NCBI RefSeq assembly: GCF_004016445.2
Contig: NZ_SADT02000005.1
Span: 310,001-374,000 of the forward strand
DNA length: 64,000 bases
Direction: 5' to 3'
From: Mesorhizobium sp. M2E.F.Ca.ET.219.01.1.1
GTDB lineage: Bacteria > Pseudomonadota > Alphaproteobacteria > Rhizobiales > Rhizobiaceae
Shown: piece after piece, positions 53,159 to 62,276 of the stretch
Layout: every line of letters begins with the position of its first letter
Position numbering within the stretch: position 1 is the first letter of the stretch
Notes under the pieces: model-generated
What the model was told of the DNA's origin: nothing
What the model saw: the letters and a program-made list of their open reading frames with translations, nothing else
Database searches by the model: none
Position numbers and translations under genes: made by a program

Positions 53159-53776
53159 CTACTGCACCGAGCCGACCAGAACCGCCTGGCCGTCGCGGAT
53201 CGAGACCCAGCGTCCGGTGTTGTCAATCGCCTGGCGCTTGAGGAAGCGGTAGCCGGTCGCGTCCCAGGCTTTGACCTTGTCAGTCAGATTGTCGAGCACA
53301 TAGTCGCCCTTGTCGGTGCGCACCGTGAGCACCGAGTGGCCTTCGCCATCTGGCTTGCGCACGACGGTGATCAGGAGATCGGCGAGCGACATGCCCGTGC
53401 GATAAAGCTGGCGGCGCTTTTCCAGCACATAGTCCTCGCAGTCGCCATAGCCGTCATCCGGATAGGCCCAGACTTCATCCTTGCCGTAGTGATCGAGATC
53501 GCTCAACGGCTTGACGGCGGCGTTGACCCTGGCGCTGACATTGACCAGCTTGCGCCACAGACCGTCCGTCATCCTGGCCGGATCGAGATCGGCCGGATGG
53601 ATGTTGCATTCGTTCGGACGCGCTTTGCAGAAATCATAGTGCCCGATCGGCTGCGAGGTCAGGCCGCCCGTGGTCATCGCGCCCGCCGCCCAGGCGGGCA
53701 CCGCCCAGTGAGCCGAAATCGCCAGCCCTGCGACTGAACACAAACGCAGTATCCGCGTCATAGCTGAGGAAGTCAT
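53159..53776 (-). CDS. Transglutaminase-like cysteine peptidase (BTLCP, DUF920)
   Basis: 205 aa with a Sec signal peptide (about 1-31). Catalytic triad candidates C113 (GYGDCEDYVLEKR), H147 (GEGHSVLTVRT) and D162 (DYVLDNL) match the bacterial transglutaminase-like cysteine proteinase family (PF06035), periplasmic proteins often linked to LapG-like adhesin processing. Short WAYPDDGYGDCEDY segment is the clearest signature. The neighbours give no clear clue to its target. Monocistronic. Confidence 0.88.
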   Translation of the reverse strand: MTSSAMTRILRLCSVAGLAISAHWAVPAWAAGAMTTGGLTSQPIGHYDFCKARPNECNIHPADLDPARMTDGLWRKLVNVSARVNAAVKPLSDLDHYGKDEVWAYPDDGYGDCEDYVLEKRRQLYRTGMSLADLLITVVRKPDGEGHSVLTVRTDKGDYVLDNLTDKVKAWDATGYRFLKRQAIDNTGRWVSIRDGQAVLVGSVQ

Positions 53777-53976
53777 TGCCCCCGCCGCCCTCTCTTTATT
53801 AACGAAACGTTAAGGGCGATTTACAGTCCGTGTCAATTAGAGAGCACGGCCAGTTTGACGGCATGGTTACCTGGACGATCCCGTAGCGACACTTTCGCCA
53901 CAGAGGCAAAGGCGCAACACCAGCGGCCGCCGGCTGGCGGCGGAGCGAAAGTTCGCGCTGGCGCGGTCTGCGGCGT

Positions 53977-55254
53977 TCAGCCTTTCGCCGAACGGACCAG
54001 TCTCGGCTTCGTCGCCACACGCTGCTGGCGGCCATAGCTGGAAATGAAGTCGGCGATGCGCGGCACGATTTCCGAGCGGAAGCGCGAGCCGTTGAAGACA
54101 CCGTAATGGCCGACCGCCGGCTGCATGTAATGGACATGCTTGTCGGCGGGAATGTTGACGCACAGATCATGCGCGGCCTGGGTCTGGCCGAGCCCGGAAA
54201 TGTCGTCGTTCTCGCCCTCGATGGTGAGCAGCGCGACGTTGCGGATCGCTGTGCAGTCGATCGTCTCGCCGCGATGCGTCATCTCGCCCTTCGGCAAAGC
54301 GTGGCGCACGAACACAGTGTCGACCGTCTGCAGGTAGAACTCCGCCGTCAGGTCCATCACCGCCAGGTATTCGTCATAGAAGTCGCGGTGCTTTTCGGCG
54401 CTGTCGCCGTCATTTTTCACAAGGTGCATGAAGAAGTCCTTGTGGGCGATGATGTGACGGTCGAGATTCATGCTCATGAAGCCCGAAAGCTGCAGGAAGC
54501 CCGGATAGACCTCGCGGCCGAAGCCCGGCACCGGCCACGGCGCCTGCATGATGACATTGTCGCGGAACCAGGCGATGCCCTTTTCCTCGGCTAGAAGATT
54601 GACCGCGGTCGGGTTGCGGCGCGTATCGATCGGGCCGCCCATCAGCGTCATGGTCGAGGGCACGAAGGGATCGCCGCGCTTCTCCATCAGCGCCACCGCC
54701 GCCAGCACGGGCACCGAGGGCTGGCAGACGGCCATTACATGCGTGTCGGGGCCGAGCGCATGGAACATCTCGATGACGTAGTCGATATAGTCGTCGAGAT
54801 CGAAGCTGCCTTGCGCCACCGGCACCATGCGGGCGTCGACCCAGTCGGTGATGTGCACGTCGGCGTGAGGAAGCATCGCCTCGACCGTGCCGCGCAGCAG
54901 CGTCGCGTAATGGCCCGACATCGGCGCCACGATCAAAAGCTTCGGGTCCGGCTTGCGTCCCGCAGGCAGCGCGCGCTCGAAACGCACGAGATTGCAGAAC
55001 GGCTTCGACCAGACCGTCTTTTCGGTGACGTCGACGCTCTTCCAGTCGACCACGGTCTTGTCCAGGCCGAATCGCGGCTTGCCGTAGCGGCGGGTGGTGC
55101 GCTCGAAGAGCTCGGCGGTCGCCGCGACCGAGCGTCCGAAGGGGGTGTGGGAGATCGGATTGAGCGGGTTGGAGTAGAACAGCCGCACCGCGTCGGCATA
55201 GAGGCGGGCCGGCTGCAGCGCCGCATGGTTCATTTCGTAGAGCTGGTAGAACAT
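53977..55254 (-). CDS. phaZ: Intracellular polyhydroxyalkanoate depolymerase
   Basis: 425 aa. Start MFYQLYEMNHAALQPARL and the catalytic segment HVMAVCQPSVPVLAAVALM with nucleophile candidate C177 are hallmarks of the intracellular PhaZa family; other conserved blocks are KLLIVAPMSGHYATLLRGTV and HYMQPAVGHYGVFNGSRF, with the likely catalytic His. It mobilises stored polyhydroxybutyrate, common in rhizobia. ATG at 55254. No operon partners. Confidence 0.94.
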   Translation of the reverse strand: MFYQLYEMNHAALQPARLYADAVRLFYSNPLNPISHTPFGRSVAATAELFERTTRRYGKPRFGLDKTVVDWKSVDVTEKTVWSKPFCNLVRFERALPAGRKPDPKLLIVAPMSGHYATLLRGTVEAMLPHADVHITDWVDARMVPVAQGSFDLDDYIDYVIEMFHALGPDTHVMAVCQPSVPVLAAVALMEKRGDPFVPSTMTLMGGPIDTRRNPTAVNLLAEEKGIAWFRDNVIMQAPWPVPGFGREVYPGFLQLSGFMSMNLDRHIIAHKDFFMHLVKNDGDSAEKHRDFYDEYLAVMDLTAEFYLQTVDTVFVRHALPKGEMTHRGETIDCTAIRNVALLTIEGENDDISGLGQTQAAHDLCVNIPADKHVHYMQPAVGHYGVFNGSRFRSEIVPRIADFISSYGRQQRVATKPRLVRSAKG

Positions 55255-55456
55255 CGAGAACCTCGTTGCCGTCCATCGACCAAAGGGACGACGAACAGCG
55301 CCGAGCCTTGAATGTCTCCCGGCGAGGTTAACGAGATATTGTTGCGATGCAATACGTCATTTTGTCTGACGAATGCTTCTTTGGTTCAACCTGTTGAAAT
55401 CGGACTTGGACGGGGCGAGCCGGCTCACTGTGCGGTGCCGAAATGTGAAGGATATG

Positions 55457-55530
55457 TGTCCGGCCCCTCACGCCGGACACTAGACCATGATCCCGAAAAG
55501 TGGGTTCCGGTTTTCGGAAAAGATCATGGT
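55457..55530. repeat. Hairpin plus R3-type repeat
   Basis: GTGTCCGGC-CCCTCAC-GCCGGACAC (55457-55481, perfect 9-bp stem) followed by ACCATGATCCCGAAAAGTGG and its inverse TTTTCGGAAAAGATCATGGT (55484-55530). Between phaZ start and rlpA stop. Confidence 0.78.
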
Positions 55531-55541
55531 GTGAGGGACCC

Positions 55542-55904
55542 TCAAACGCGCGCCATGCAGACGGCGGTGTGGCCCGAGCCGATGAAACCGAGCTGGTTGG
55601 CGGCGCCGCGGGAGAGGTCGAGCATGCGTCCCTTCACGAACGGTCCGCGATCGTTGATGCGCACGACGACGCTGCGGCCATTGTCTTTGTTGGTGACCCT
55701 AAGCTTGGTGCCGAAGGGCAGGGAGCGATGGGCGGCAGTCAGTGCCGAGGGGTTCATGCGTTCCCCTGAGGCGGTTCTGGAATGCAGCGCATACCAGGAA
55801 GCGCGGCCGCATTGCGCGGCGGCGGAGGAGGCGGACGAGGCGCCAGCCATCAGGCCAGCCGCGATCGTTACCGCGACAAGCGCGGTCTGGTTGGTTTTCT
55901 TCAT
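55542..55904 (-). CDS. RlpA-like septal ring lytic transglycosylase / DPBB protein
   Basis: 120 aa with a signal peptide (about 1-30) and one double-psi beta-barrel domain: CGRASWYALHSRTASGERMN, LPFGTKLRVTNKDNGRSVVV and RINDRGPFVKGRMLDLSRGA. Shorter than E. coli RlpA as the SPOR domain is missing, so septal targeting is doubtful. A 7-bp inverted repeat CCCGCCT...AGGCGGG (55936-55961) lies about 30 bp upstream of the start. Confidence 0.88.
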   Translation of the reverse strand: MKKTNQTALVAVTIAAGLMAGASSASSAAAQCGRASWYALHSRTASGERMNPSALTAAHRSLPFGTKLRVTNKDNGRSVVVRINDRGPFVKGRMLDLSRGAANQLGFIGSGHTAVCMARV

Positions 55905-56213
55905 GCTTTGGGGGTGGCTCCGTTGATCGAGTAGCCCCGCCTAAGTGCCGAATGAGGCGGGAAATGCGGCAGCCTTCTGGCGGTTCCATGGCGACGGCAC
56001 ACGTTTGGAGTCGCCGCGAAACAGTTTGTCATGATATTTTTGGAGCCGGAAAGGCGTATTCTTGATGAATATCGGGTCACTATCCGGGACGTTCCGGACA
56101 AGATCGGTCCCCAAGATTGGAAGTACAGAGGAACCGGACTATTCCGATTCCTCGGCGTCTTTTGTTGCGTCCCTGTTGCCGTTCAGGATCGACTTCCGGA
56201 GAGGGTCCAGCCG
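55905..56213. other. Intergenic region between divergent rlpA-like and small membrane genes
   Basis: 309 bp. Contains the 7-bp inverted repeat near the rlpA-like promoter and an AT-richer stretch (about 56018-56080). A frame open from ATG 56031 would extend the next gene by 61 codons, but the extension shows no domain and looks non-coding. Confidence 0.5.
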
Positions 56214-56399
56214 ATGCGATTGATCAGGTTTGTGCTGGCGCTGATTGTGCTGGGGTTGGGCGCGCTATGGTCGCTGCAGGGCCTCGGCCTGGTGGGCGGC
56301 AGCTTCATGACCGGCCGGACGCAATGGCTCTATATCGGCCTCGTCACCATGCTGGCCGGCATCGTCGGGCTGCGCTGGGCGAACCGCTCGCGCGTCTGA
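56214..56399 (+). CDS. Small two-helix membrane protein
   Basis: 61 aa: two hydrophobic segments (FVLALIVLGLGALWSLQGLG and WLYIGLVTMLAGIVGL) separated by GGSFMTGRTQ, ending WANRSRV. GGAGAGGG precedes ATG 56214. The pattern (SLQGLGLVGGSFMTG) is seen in many small membrane proteins of actinobacteria and rhizobia with unknown function. Monocistronic. Confidence 0.65.
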   Translation: MRLIRFVLALIVLGLGALWSLQGLGLVGGSFMTGRTQWLYIGLVTMLAGIVGLRWANRSRV

Positions 56400-56445
56400 C
56401 CTTGCGATATCATCTTGTGATCTGGGATCGCGGCCGGCGCCGCGA

Positions 56446-57249
56446 TCAAGTCCGGCTGAACAGGTGATCCAGGATGGTGCCCTCGATATGGGCAAGCTCC
56501 GCCGAACCGTGCCGGCGGGGGCGGGCCACAGGCACGTCGAGGTCGAGGGCGATCCTGCCGGCGCCGATCACCACGACGCGGTCGGCGAGCGCGACGGCCT
56601 CGCCGACATCATGCGTCACCAGCACGGCGGTGAACTTCTGGTCGAGCCATATCCGTTCCAGAAGCTGCTGCATCTCGATGCGCGTCAGCGCGTCCAGCGC
56701 GCCGAGCGGCTCGTCCAGCGCCAGGATCTGCGGCTGGCCCACCAGGGCACGGGCTAACGCCACGCGCTGCTTCTGGCCGCCCGATAGCACCGAGGGCCAC
56801 TCGTCGGCGCGGTCGGCCAGCCCGACCTCGTCAAGCATGGCAAGCGCCCGCTGCCTGGCGTCAGTGCCGCCGGCGATGCCGGTCAGCCCGATCTCGACAT
56901 TCTTCACCACGCTCGCCCAAGGGAGCAGCCGCGGCTCCTGGAACATGAAGCGCGTGCGGCTGTGACCTTCCTCGGCCGCGCCAAAGGTCAGCGAACCGCT
57001 GCTCGGGCGGTCGAGCCCGGCGAGCAGCCGAAGCAGCGTGCTCTTGCCGCAGCCGCTCTTGCCGATGACGGCCAGGAACTGTCCGGCCCGCACGTCGAGG
57101 CTGATGCCGTCGAGCACGATCTTGTCGCCGAAGCGTTTTCCCACTTCCCTGAAGGCGAAGGCCCGGCGGCCCTCGACCGAGCCGATCGTCCGGGCTTGCG
57201 CCGGCGTGGCGGCGAGGGAGCGTGCGGCGGTGAGGGTGGCGGCTGGCAT
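56446..57249 (-). CDS. ssuB: Aliphatic sulfonate ABC transporter ATP-binding protein
   Basis: 267 aa. Walker A GKSGCGKSTLLRLLAG, Q-loop FMFQEPRLLPW, signature LSGGQKQRVALARALV, Walker B ILALDEPLGALD and H-loop VTHDVGEA. The MFQExRLLPW segment and the gene order ssuA-ssuD-ssuC-ssuB favour SsuB. Last gene of the operon; 7 bp separate it from ssuC. An N-terminal extension of about 25 residues is Ala-rich and variable. Confidence 0.92.
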   Translation of the reverse strand: MPAATLTAARSLAATPAQARTIGSVEGRRAFAFREVGKRFGDKIVLDGISLDVRAGQFLAVIGKSGCGKSTLLRLLAGLDRPSSGSLTFGAAEEGHSRTRFMFQEPRLLPWASVVKNVEIGLTGIAGGTDARQRALAMLDEVGLADRADEWPSVLSGGQKQRVALARALVGQPQILALDEPLGALDALTRIEMQQLLERIWLDQKFTAVLVTHDVGEAVALADRVVVIGAGRIALDLDVPVARPRRHGSAELAHIEGTILDHLFSRT

Positions 57250-57256
57250 CTTGTTC

Positions 57257-58036
57257 TCACCCTTTCTGGAAAGCCGGATGCCAGCCGAGCGACAGGCGCT
57301 CGAGCAGGCGGGCCAGGCTGTCGGCGAGCTTGCCGAGCAGCGCGTAGATCAGGATCGACAGCACCACGACGTCGATCAGAAGGAACTCGCGCGCCTGCAT
57401 GGCCATGTAGCCGAGGCCGGAACTGGCCGAGATCGTCTCGGCGACGATCAGGGTCAGCCACATGATGCCCAGCGCATAGCGCAGGCCGACAAAGATCGAG
57501 GGCAGCGCGCCGGGCAGGATCACCCGGAAGAACAAGGCGCGCCGGTCGAGCCCGTAGACCCGGCCCATCTCGACCAGCTGCGGATCGACGCTCTGGATGC
57601 CGAGCAGCGTGTTGACATAGATCGGGAAGAAGACGCCGAGCGCCACCAGGAAGAGTTTTGCTTCCTCGTCGATGCCGAACCACAGGATGACCAGCGGGAT
57701 CAGCGCCAGATGCGGGATGTTGCGGATCATCTGCAGCGTCGTGTCGGTGAGGCCGCGGCTCAGCGCCGACAATCCGTTGGCGAGGCCGAGCGCGAAGCCG
57801 ATCGAGCCGCCTATGGCGAAGCCCGACAGCGCCCGCAGGGTCGAGACGCCAATGTTGCGGATGAGCTCGCCGGACAGTGTCAGCCGCCAGAAGGCCTCGG
57901 CCACCGCGCTCGGCGCCGGCAGCACATTGGCCGGGATCAAACCCGCGCGTGCTGCGGCTTCCCAGCCGGCGATGATTGCCGCGGGCAGCAGCCAGCCGGC
58001 CGCGCCGTTGCGGGCAAGGCGGATGGCCAGGCTCAT
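57257..58036 (-). CDS. ssuC: Aliphatic sulfonate ABC transporter permease
   Basis: 259 aa, six membrane helices, BPD_transp_1 family. The loop near GIQSVDPQLVEMGRVYGLDR then ALFFRVILPGALPSIFVGL is the EAA motif of nitrate/sulfonate/taurine permeases. Starts with MSLAIRL; overlaps the ssuD stop as ATGA (58033-58036). Confidence 0.92.
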   Translation of the reverse strand: MSLAIRLARNGAAGWLLPAAIIAGWEAAARAGLIPANVLPAPSAVAEAFWRLTLSGELIRNIGVSTLRALSGFAIGGSIGFALGLANGLSALSRGLTDTTLQMIRNIPHLALIPLVILWFGIDEEAKLFLVALGVFFPIYVNTLLGIQSVDPQLVEMGRVYGLDRRALFFRVILPGALPSIFVGLRYALGIMWLTLIVAETISASSGLGYMAMQAREFLLIDVVVLSILIYALLGKLADSLARLLERLSLGWHPAFQKG

Positions 58037-59190
58037 GACGCCGCCTGCAGGCGGCTGGCGCCATGGAAGCCGACCGAAAATTCGTTGGCGATATCCTTGT
58101 GCGCCCGCTGCCGCTGCGTGCCGAGGCCGAGCCGCGGGAACAGGAGCTCGGCGACGCGGTAGGCCTCCTCGAGATGCGGGTAGCCGGAGCCGATGATGGT
58201 GTCGATGCCGATCGCCTGGTATTCGCCGATGCGCTCGACGATTTGCTCCGGCGTGCCGACCAGCGCCGTGCCGGCGCCGCCGCGCACCAGGCCGACGCCG
58301 GCCCACAGGTTCGGTGAGACGACGAGCCGGTCGCGCCGGCCGCCATGCAGCTCGGCCATGCGCCGCTGCCCGACCGAATCCATCTCCTTGAGGAAACGCG
58401 CCTGGGCGTTCTCGATCTGCGCGTCGGTGACATGGCTGATCAGCCGCTCGGCGGCGCGCCAGGCCTCATCCTCGGTCTCGCGCACGATGAAATGCAGCCT
58501 GATGCCGAAACGCAGCTTGCGGCCGCGCCGCGCCGCTTTATCGCGCGCCGAGGCAATCTTTGCGGCAACCTGCGCCGGCGGCTCGCCCCAGGTGAGATAC
58601 ATGTCGACGAGGTCGGCCGCGAGCTCCTGGCCGGCGTCGGACGAGCCGCCGAAATAGAGCGGCGGCCGCTCCTGCAGCGGCAACAGGTCGAGGCGGCCGT
58701 TCTCGACGCGATAGTATTTGCCTTCGAAATTCACCCGCTCGCCCGAGACCAGGCCGCGCCAGATGGTCAGGAATTCCTGCGCCTGCGCATAGCGCTCGTC
58801 ATGCGGCAGGAACACGCCGTCGCCGGCAAGCTCGGTCGGGTTGCCGCCGACCACGACATTGAGCAGCAGCCGGCCGTTGCTCAGCCGGTCGAGCGCCGCG
58901 GTCTGACGCGCCGCGAAGGTCGGCAGCGTCACGCCGGGTCGCAGCGCGACCAGGAATTTCAGCCTTTCCGTCAGCGTCGCGAGACCGGTGGCGGTGATCC
59001 AGGAATCCTCGCAGTTCTGGCCGGTGGGCAACAGCACACCGGGGAAGCCCAGCCGGTCGACCGCCTGCGCGATCTCCTTGAAGTAGCCGAATTCGGGCGG
59101 ACGCTGCTGCTTCTCGGTGCCGAGATAGGTTCCGTCGCCATGCGTTGGGATGAACCAGAAGAAATCGAGCGGGCTTGAAGATGCGGTCAT
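58033..59190 (-). CDS. ssuD: FMNH2-dependent alkanesulfonate monooxygenase
   Basis: 385 aa, close to the E. coli SsuD length (about 380). DFFWFIPTHGDGTYLGT at the N-terminus, TGQNCEDSWITATGLA (with the conserved Cys), ALRPGVTLPTFAARQTAAL and NVVVGGNPTELAGDGVFL are all characteristic. It cleaves C-S bonds of alkanesulfonates using reduced flavin; the partner reductase SsuE is not in this window. ATG 59190 preferred over an upstream GTG at 59199. Confidence 0.95.
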   Translation of the reverse strand: MTASSSPLDFFWFIPTHGDGTYLGTEKQQRPPEFGYFKEIAQAVDRLGFPGVLLPTGQNCEDSWITATGLATLTERLKFLVALRPGVTLPTFAARQTAALDRLSNGRLLLNVVVGGNPTELAGDGVFLPHDERYAQAQEFLTIWRGLVSGERVNFEGKYYRVENGRLDLLPLQERPPLYFGGSSDAGQELAADLVDMYLTWGEPPAQVAAKIASARDKAARRGRKLRFGIRLHFIVRETEDEAWRAAERLISHVTDAQIENAQARFLKEMDSVGQRRMAELHGGRRDRLVVSPNLWAGVGLVRGGAGTALVGTPEQIVERIGEYQAIGIDTIIGSGYPHLEEAYRVAELLFPRLGLGTQRQRAHKDIANEFSVGFHGASRLQAAS

Positions 59191-59268
59191 GGCTGACACC
59201 CGGGGAGAAGACAGTCGAAAACAAAGGCGGCGCCGGGCGTTCGCCGCGCCCGGCGCCTTGGATGAAAA

Positions 59269-60237
59269 TCAGTTGCCCGGCGCGGTCCAGACCGCGTCGG
59301 ATATCCGCACCGCTTTCGGGATCAGCCCAAGCTTGAAGAAGCGGTCGGCCGTCGCCTGCTGGCCGGCGACGATCTCGGCGGTGATCGGATAGATGCCGAA
59401 CTTGGTGCGGTTGGCGGCGATCGTCTGCGCGTCGAGCGGCACGCCGGTCACCTCATGCAGCGCCTCGGCCACCTTGTCGCGGTTCTGGTCGGCCCATTTC
59501 GCCGCGTCGCCAAGCGCGGCGATCGTCGTCGAGACGAAATCCGGATGCGCCTTGGCGAAATCCTTGTTGGCGAGGAAATAGGTGTTGACCTGGAGCACGT
59601 CGCTGGAGCGGGCAAGCACGCGCGGCTGGTAACGGGTCTCGGCAATGGCGAAGAACGGATCCCAGACGGCCCACGCATCGATCTGGTCGCTGGCGAAGGC
59701 GGCCGCCGCATCGGCGGGGCTGAGGTAGATGGGCGTGATCTGGTCGAAGGGGATGCCGGCCTTTTCCAGGGCGGCAACGACCAGATTATGCGCGCTGGTA
59801 CCCTTGCCGACGCCGATGCGCTTGCCCTTGAGGTCGGCCAGCGACTGGATCGGCGAGGCCGGCTTGACGAAGATCGCCTCGCCCTGGCCGTTGGACGGCA
59901 GCGCGGCGGCGTAGACGATGTTGGCGCCGGCAGATTGACCGAAGATCGGCGGCGCGTCGCCGGTCCAGCCGACATCGATGGCGCCGACATTCAGGGCTTC
60001 CACCAGCGGCGGGCCGGCGGTGAACTCGACCCACTTAACCGTGACGCCCTTGTCGGCAAGCGCCTTTTCGATGATCTGCTGCTGCCGGGCGATCACCGGC
60101 AGGCCGGTCTTCTGGTAGCCGATGTTGAACGCCTTGAGATCATCCGCCGCGGCGGGGGATGTCGTCCCAAAGGATGCGGCAAAGGCCGCCGCTGCCAGCA
60201 GGCCGACGCCGAAAGCGCGTCTCGTCAGATTGAACAT
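59269..60237 (-). CDS. ssuA: Aliphatic sulfonate-binding periplasmic protein
   Basis: 322 aa. Signal peptide (LTRRAFGVGLLAAAAFAASF, ending about residue 31), then FNIGYQKTGLPVIARQQQII and GAIDVGWTGDAPPIFGQSAG, KGTSAHNLVVAALEKAG and IDAWAVWDPFFA, matching SsuA. GGAGAGGG precedes ATG 60237. First gene of the ssuADCB operon, with the shared 17-nt motif 62 bp upstream. Confidence 0.94.
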   Translation of the reverse strand: MFNLTRRAFGVGLLAAAAFAASFGTTSPAAADDLKAFNIGYQKTGLPVIARQQQIIEKALADKGVTVKWVEFTAGPPLVEALNVGAIDVGWTGDAPPIFGQSAGANIVYAAALPSNGQGEAIFVKPASPIQSLADLKGKRIGVGKGTSAHNLVVAALEKAGIPFDQITPIYLSPADAAAAFASDQIDAWAVWDPFFAIAETRYQPRVLARSSDVLQVNTYFLANKDFAKAHPDFVSTTIAALGDAAKWADQNRDKVAEALHEVTGVPLDAQTIAANRTKFGIYPITAEIVAGQQATADRFFKLGLIPKAVRISDAVWTAPGN

Positions 60238-60298
60238 GACCCTCTCCTTCGTTGGTCCCGAACTGCCGGGCCGTTGGAATGAGGTCAGGCTAGGTAAA

Positions 60299-60315
60299 TC
60301 TATAAAGTTAGTAGA
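60299..60315 (-). promoter_or_regulatory. Candidate sulfur-regulon operator upstream of ssuA
   Basis: TCTATAAAGTTAGTAGA, with outer TCTA/TAGA inverse pairs; 13 of 17 bases match TCTATCAGTTTTGTAGA at a similar distance upstream of the tauA-type gene (63508-63524). A common activator for both operons is plausible; the regulator is not encoded here. Confidence 0.55.
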
Positions 60316-60421
60316 GGAACGATCTTGCGAGTTCGCAGCGCAAATCGGAATCATTTTCTACCAACGGCGCCGGGCGGCCGCACAGCGCCTCGCCGGAACA
60401 AAGAATGCTCCTGCCCCCCAA

Positions 60422-60634
60422 TCACTGCGACCAGTATTGCCAGGCCCAATAGAAGCTCTCGTCGCGGGGTGGCAGGCGATCGCGGTCCCCGGCGAGCAAC
60501 ACCGGTGTCGGCGACTTCGCTTCGTCTTTCTGTCGTGTGTCGCTCGGCGGCAGACCCAATAGCCAAGCGCCGACATGCGCGAACAGCACTGCGGTGGAAT
60601 GGGTCACAAGTCCTACTCCTTCGCTTTCGTTCAT
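60422..60634 (-). CDS. Small 70-aa protein coupled to the tauC-type permease gene
   Basis: Starts MNESEGVGLVTHSTAVLFAH and ends ESFYWAWQYWSQ, with a Trp/Tyr-rich tail and a central polar stretch (SDTRQKDEAKSPTP). A mildly hydrophobic segment (STAVLFAHVGAWLLGLP) might be amphipathic. ATG 60634 overlaps the permease stop as ATGA (60631-60634), good evidence for translation. I recognise no family. It could be a small accessory or regulatory subunit of the transporter, or unrelated. Confidence 0.6.
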   Translation of the reverse strand: MNESEGVGLVTHSTAVLFAHVGAWLLGLPPSDTRQKDEAKSPTPVLLAGDRDRLPPRDESFYWAWQYWSQ

Positions 60635-61491
60635 TCCCGCCCCGCCCAGGGCACCAGCACCCGTTCGACACGCCGGATGATGAATTCCAGGGCAAAAGCG
60701 ATGATCGCGATCACCAGTATGCCCATCACCACCACGTCCGTGACCAGAAACTGCGCCGCCGACTGGATCATGAAGCCGAGGCCGCGCGTCGCCGCCACCA
60801 GCTCCGCCGCGACCAGCGTCGACCAGCCGGCGCCGAGCGCGATGCGCAGGCCGGTGAGGATCGATGGAAGCGCGCTGGGCAGGATCACATGGCGGATGAC
60901 CTGGGCTCGCGTGGCGCCGAGCGAACGCGCCGCGTCGACGCGCTCGCGCGAAACGCCGCGCACCCCGGCGGCGGTCGACAGCGCCACCGGCGCCAGCATG
61001 GCGATGGCGATCACCAGGATCTTCGACGGCTCGCCGATGCCGAACCAGATGATGATCAGCGGCAGATAGGCGAGCGGCGGGATCGGCCGCAGGAACTCGA
61101 GCAGCGGGTCGAACACGCCGCGCCCGATCCTGCTGATGCCGATGGCGAGCCCGACCGGGACGCCGACGAGGATCGCCGCGATCAGCGCCGCGAACACGCG
61201 CCAAAGCGAGGCGAGGGTGTGCTGGAGCAGCGTCGCATCGACGAATCCGTCGCGGGCGACGACGACAAATTTCGCCCAGACCGCGGCGGGCGAGGGCAGG
61301 AAGACCGGCGATACCAGCTGCAGCGAGGCCGCCGCCGTCCAGGCGGCGAGCAGCACGAGGATGGTGATCGCGCTGACCAGCCTGGCCGAAACGACCGCAC
61401 GTTTCGGCCGTGGCCGGGACCATGGCACGGAAAACCCGTCATTCTCGTCGGCCTTCGCGCCGGGGCGTTCGCTATAGGCGCTCACGCTCAT
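60631..61491 (-). CDS. tauC: Taurine-type sulfonate ABC transporter permease
   Basis: 286 aa, hydrophobic, with the EAA-like loop GVRGVSRERVDAARSLGATR then AQVIRHVILPSALPSILTGL, and FDPLLEFLRPIPPLAYLPL, characteristic of the tau/ssu permease family. ATG 61491 overlaps the tauB stop as ATGA. The tau (rather than ssu) name rests on the best fit of the neighbouring binding protein and ATPase and is tentative. Confidence 0.88.
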   Translation of the reverse strand: MSVSAYSERPGAKADENDGFSVPWSRPRPKRAVVSARLVSAITILVLLAAWTAAASLQLVSPVFLPSPAAVWAKFVVVARDGFVDATLLQHTLASLWRVFAALIAAILVGVPVGLAIGISRIGRGVFDPLLEFLRPIPPLAYLPLIIIWFGIGEPSKILVIAIAMLAPVALSTAAGVRGVSRERVDAARSLGATRAQVIRHVILPSALPSILTGLRIALGAGWSTLVAAELVAATRGLGFMIQSAAQFLVTDVVVMGILVIAIIAFALEFIIRRVERVLVPWAGRE

Positions 61492-62276
61492 GCCGCCTCT
61501 CCTTCGAAGATCGCGTCGGTCAGCTCCGCGCGGGCAGCGACAAAGGCGGGATCGGCCTTGATCGCGCGGATCGGCTCGCCGGCGGCGTAGCGGCGGCCGA
61601 AATGGGTTTCGAATGTCCGCACCACGTGGCCTGGACCCGGCGCCAGCACGACGATGCGGGTGGCGAGCACCAGCGCCTCCTCGATGCCGTGCGTAACCAT
61701 CAGCACGCCGACTTGGGCCGCTGCCCACAGGTCGAGCAGCGTCGTCTGCATGCGCTCGCGCGTCAGGGCGTCGAGCGCGCCAAGCGGCTCGTCGAGCAGG
61801 AGGAATTCGGGTTCGGCGGCCAAAGCCCGGGCCAGGCCGACGCGCTGGCGCATGCCGCCGGAAAGCTCCCAGATGCGCTTGTCGCCGGCATCGCCGAGCT
61901 TGACCAGCGACAGCAGCTCGTCGGCGCGGCGCGCCCTTTTGTCGGCGGATACGCCACGCAGCCTGAGCGCGAAGGCGACGTTTTCCCGCGCCGTCAGCCA
62001 GGGGAACAATGCATCGTTCTGGAAGACCACGGCGCGATCGGAGCCGGGCCCGGTGATCGGCCGGCCGTCCACCGTGGCCAGGCCGCCCGCGGGCTCGACA
62101 AGGCCGGCGGCGACATTGAGCAGCGAGGTCTTGCCGCAGCCGGAACGGCCGACCAGCACGACGAAATCGCCCCTGCCTGAATCGCTTTTGCCGATGTCGA
62201 GCGAAACACGCTCGACCGCCGGGGCCGGCTGGCCGTCATAATGGACGCTGACCTTGTCGAGGATGAGATGCGTCAT
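61488..62276 (-). CDS. tauB: Taurine-type sulfonate ABC transporter ATP-binding protein
   Basis: 262 aa. Walker A GRSGCGKTSLLNVAAGL, Q-loop VVFQNDALFPWLTA, signature LSGGMRQRVGLARALA, Walker B FLLLDEPLGALD and H-loop VTHGIEEALVL, as in TauB. Starts MTHLILDKVSVHYDG. The insertion KSDSGRGDF near residue 30 is small. 163 bp separate it from tauA; overlaps tauC. Confidence 0.92.
   Translation of the reverse strand: MTHLILDKVSVHYDGQPAPAVERVSLDIGKSDSGRGDFVVLVGRSGCGKTSLLNVAAGLVEPAGGLATVDGRPITGPGSDRAVVFQNDALFPWLTARENVAFALRLRGVSADKRARRADELLSLVKLGDAGDKRIWELSGGMRQRVGLARALAAEPEFLLLDEPLGALDALTRERMQTTLLDLWAAAQVGVLMVTHGIEEALVLATRIVVLAPGPGHVVRTFETHFGRRYAAGEPIRAIKADPAFVAARAELTDAIFEGEAA

Noticed and set aside
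56031..56213. N-terminal extension of the small membrane protein from ATG 56031
   Set aside because: No domain or signal in the extension, while ATG 56214 has a strong ribosome-binding site directly before the first helix.
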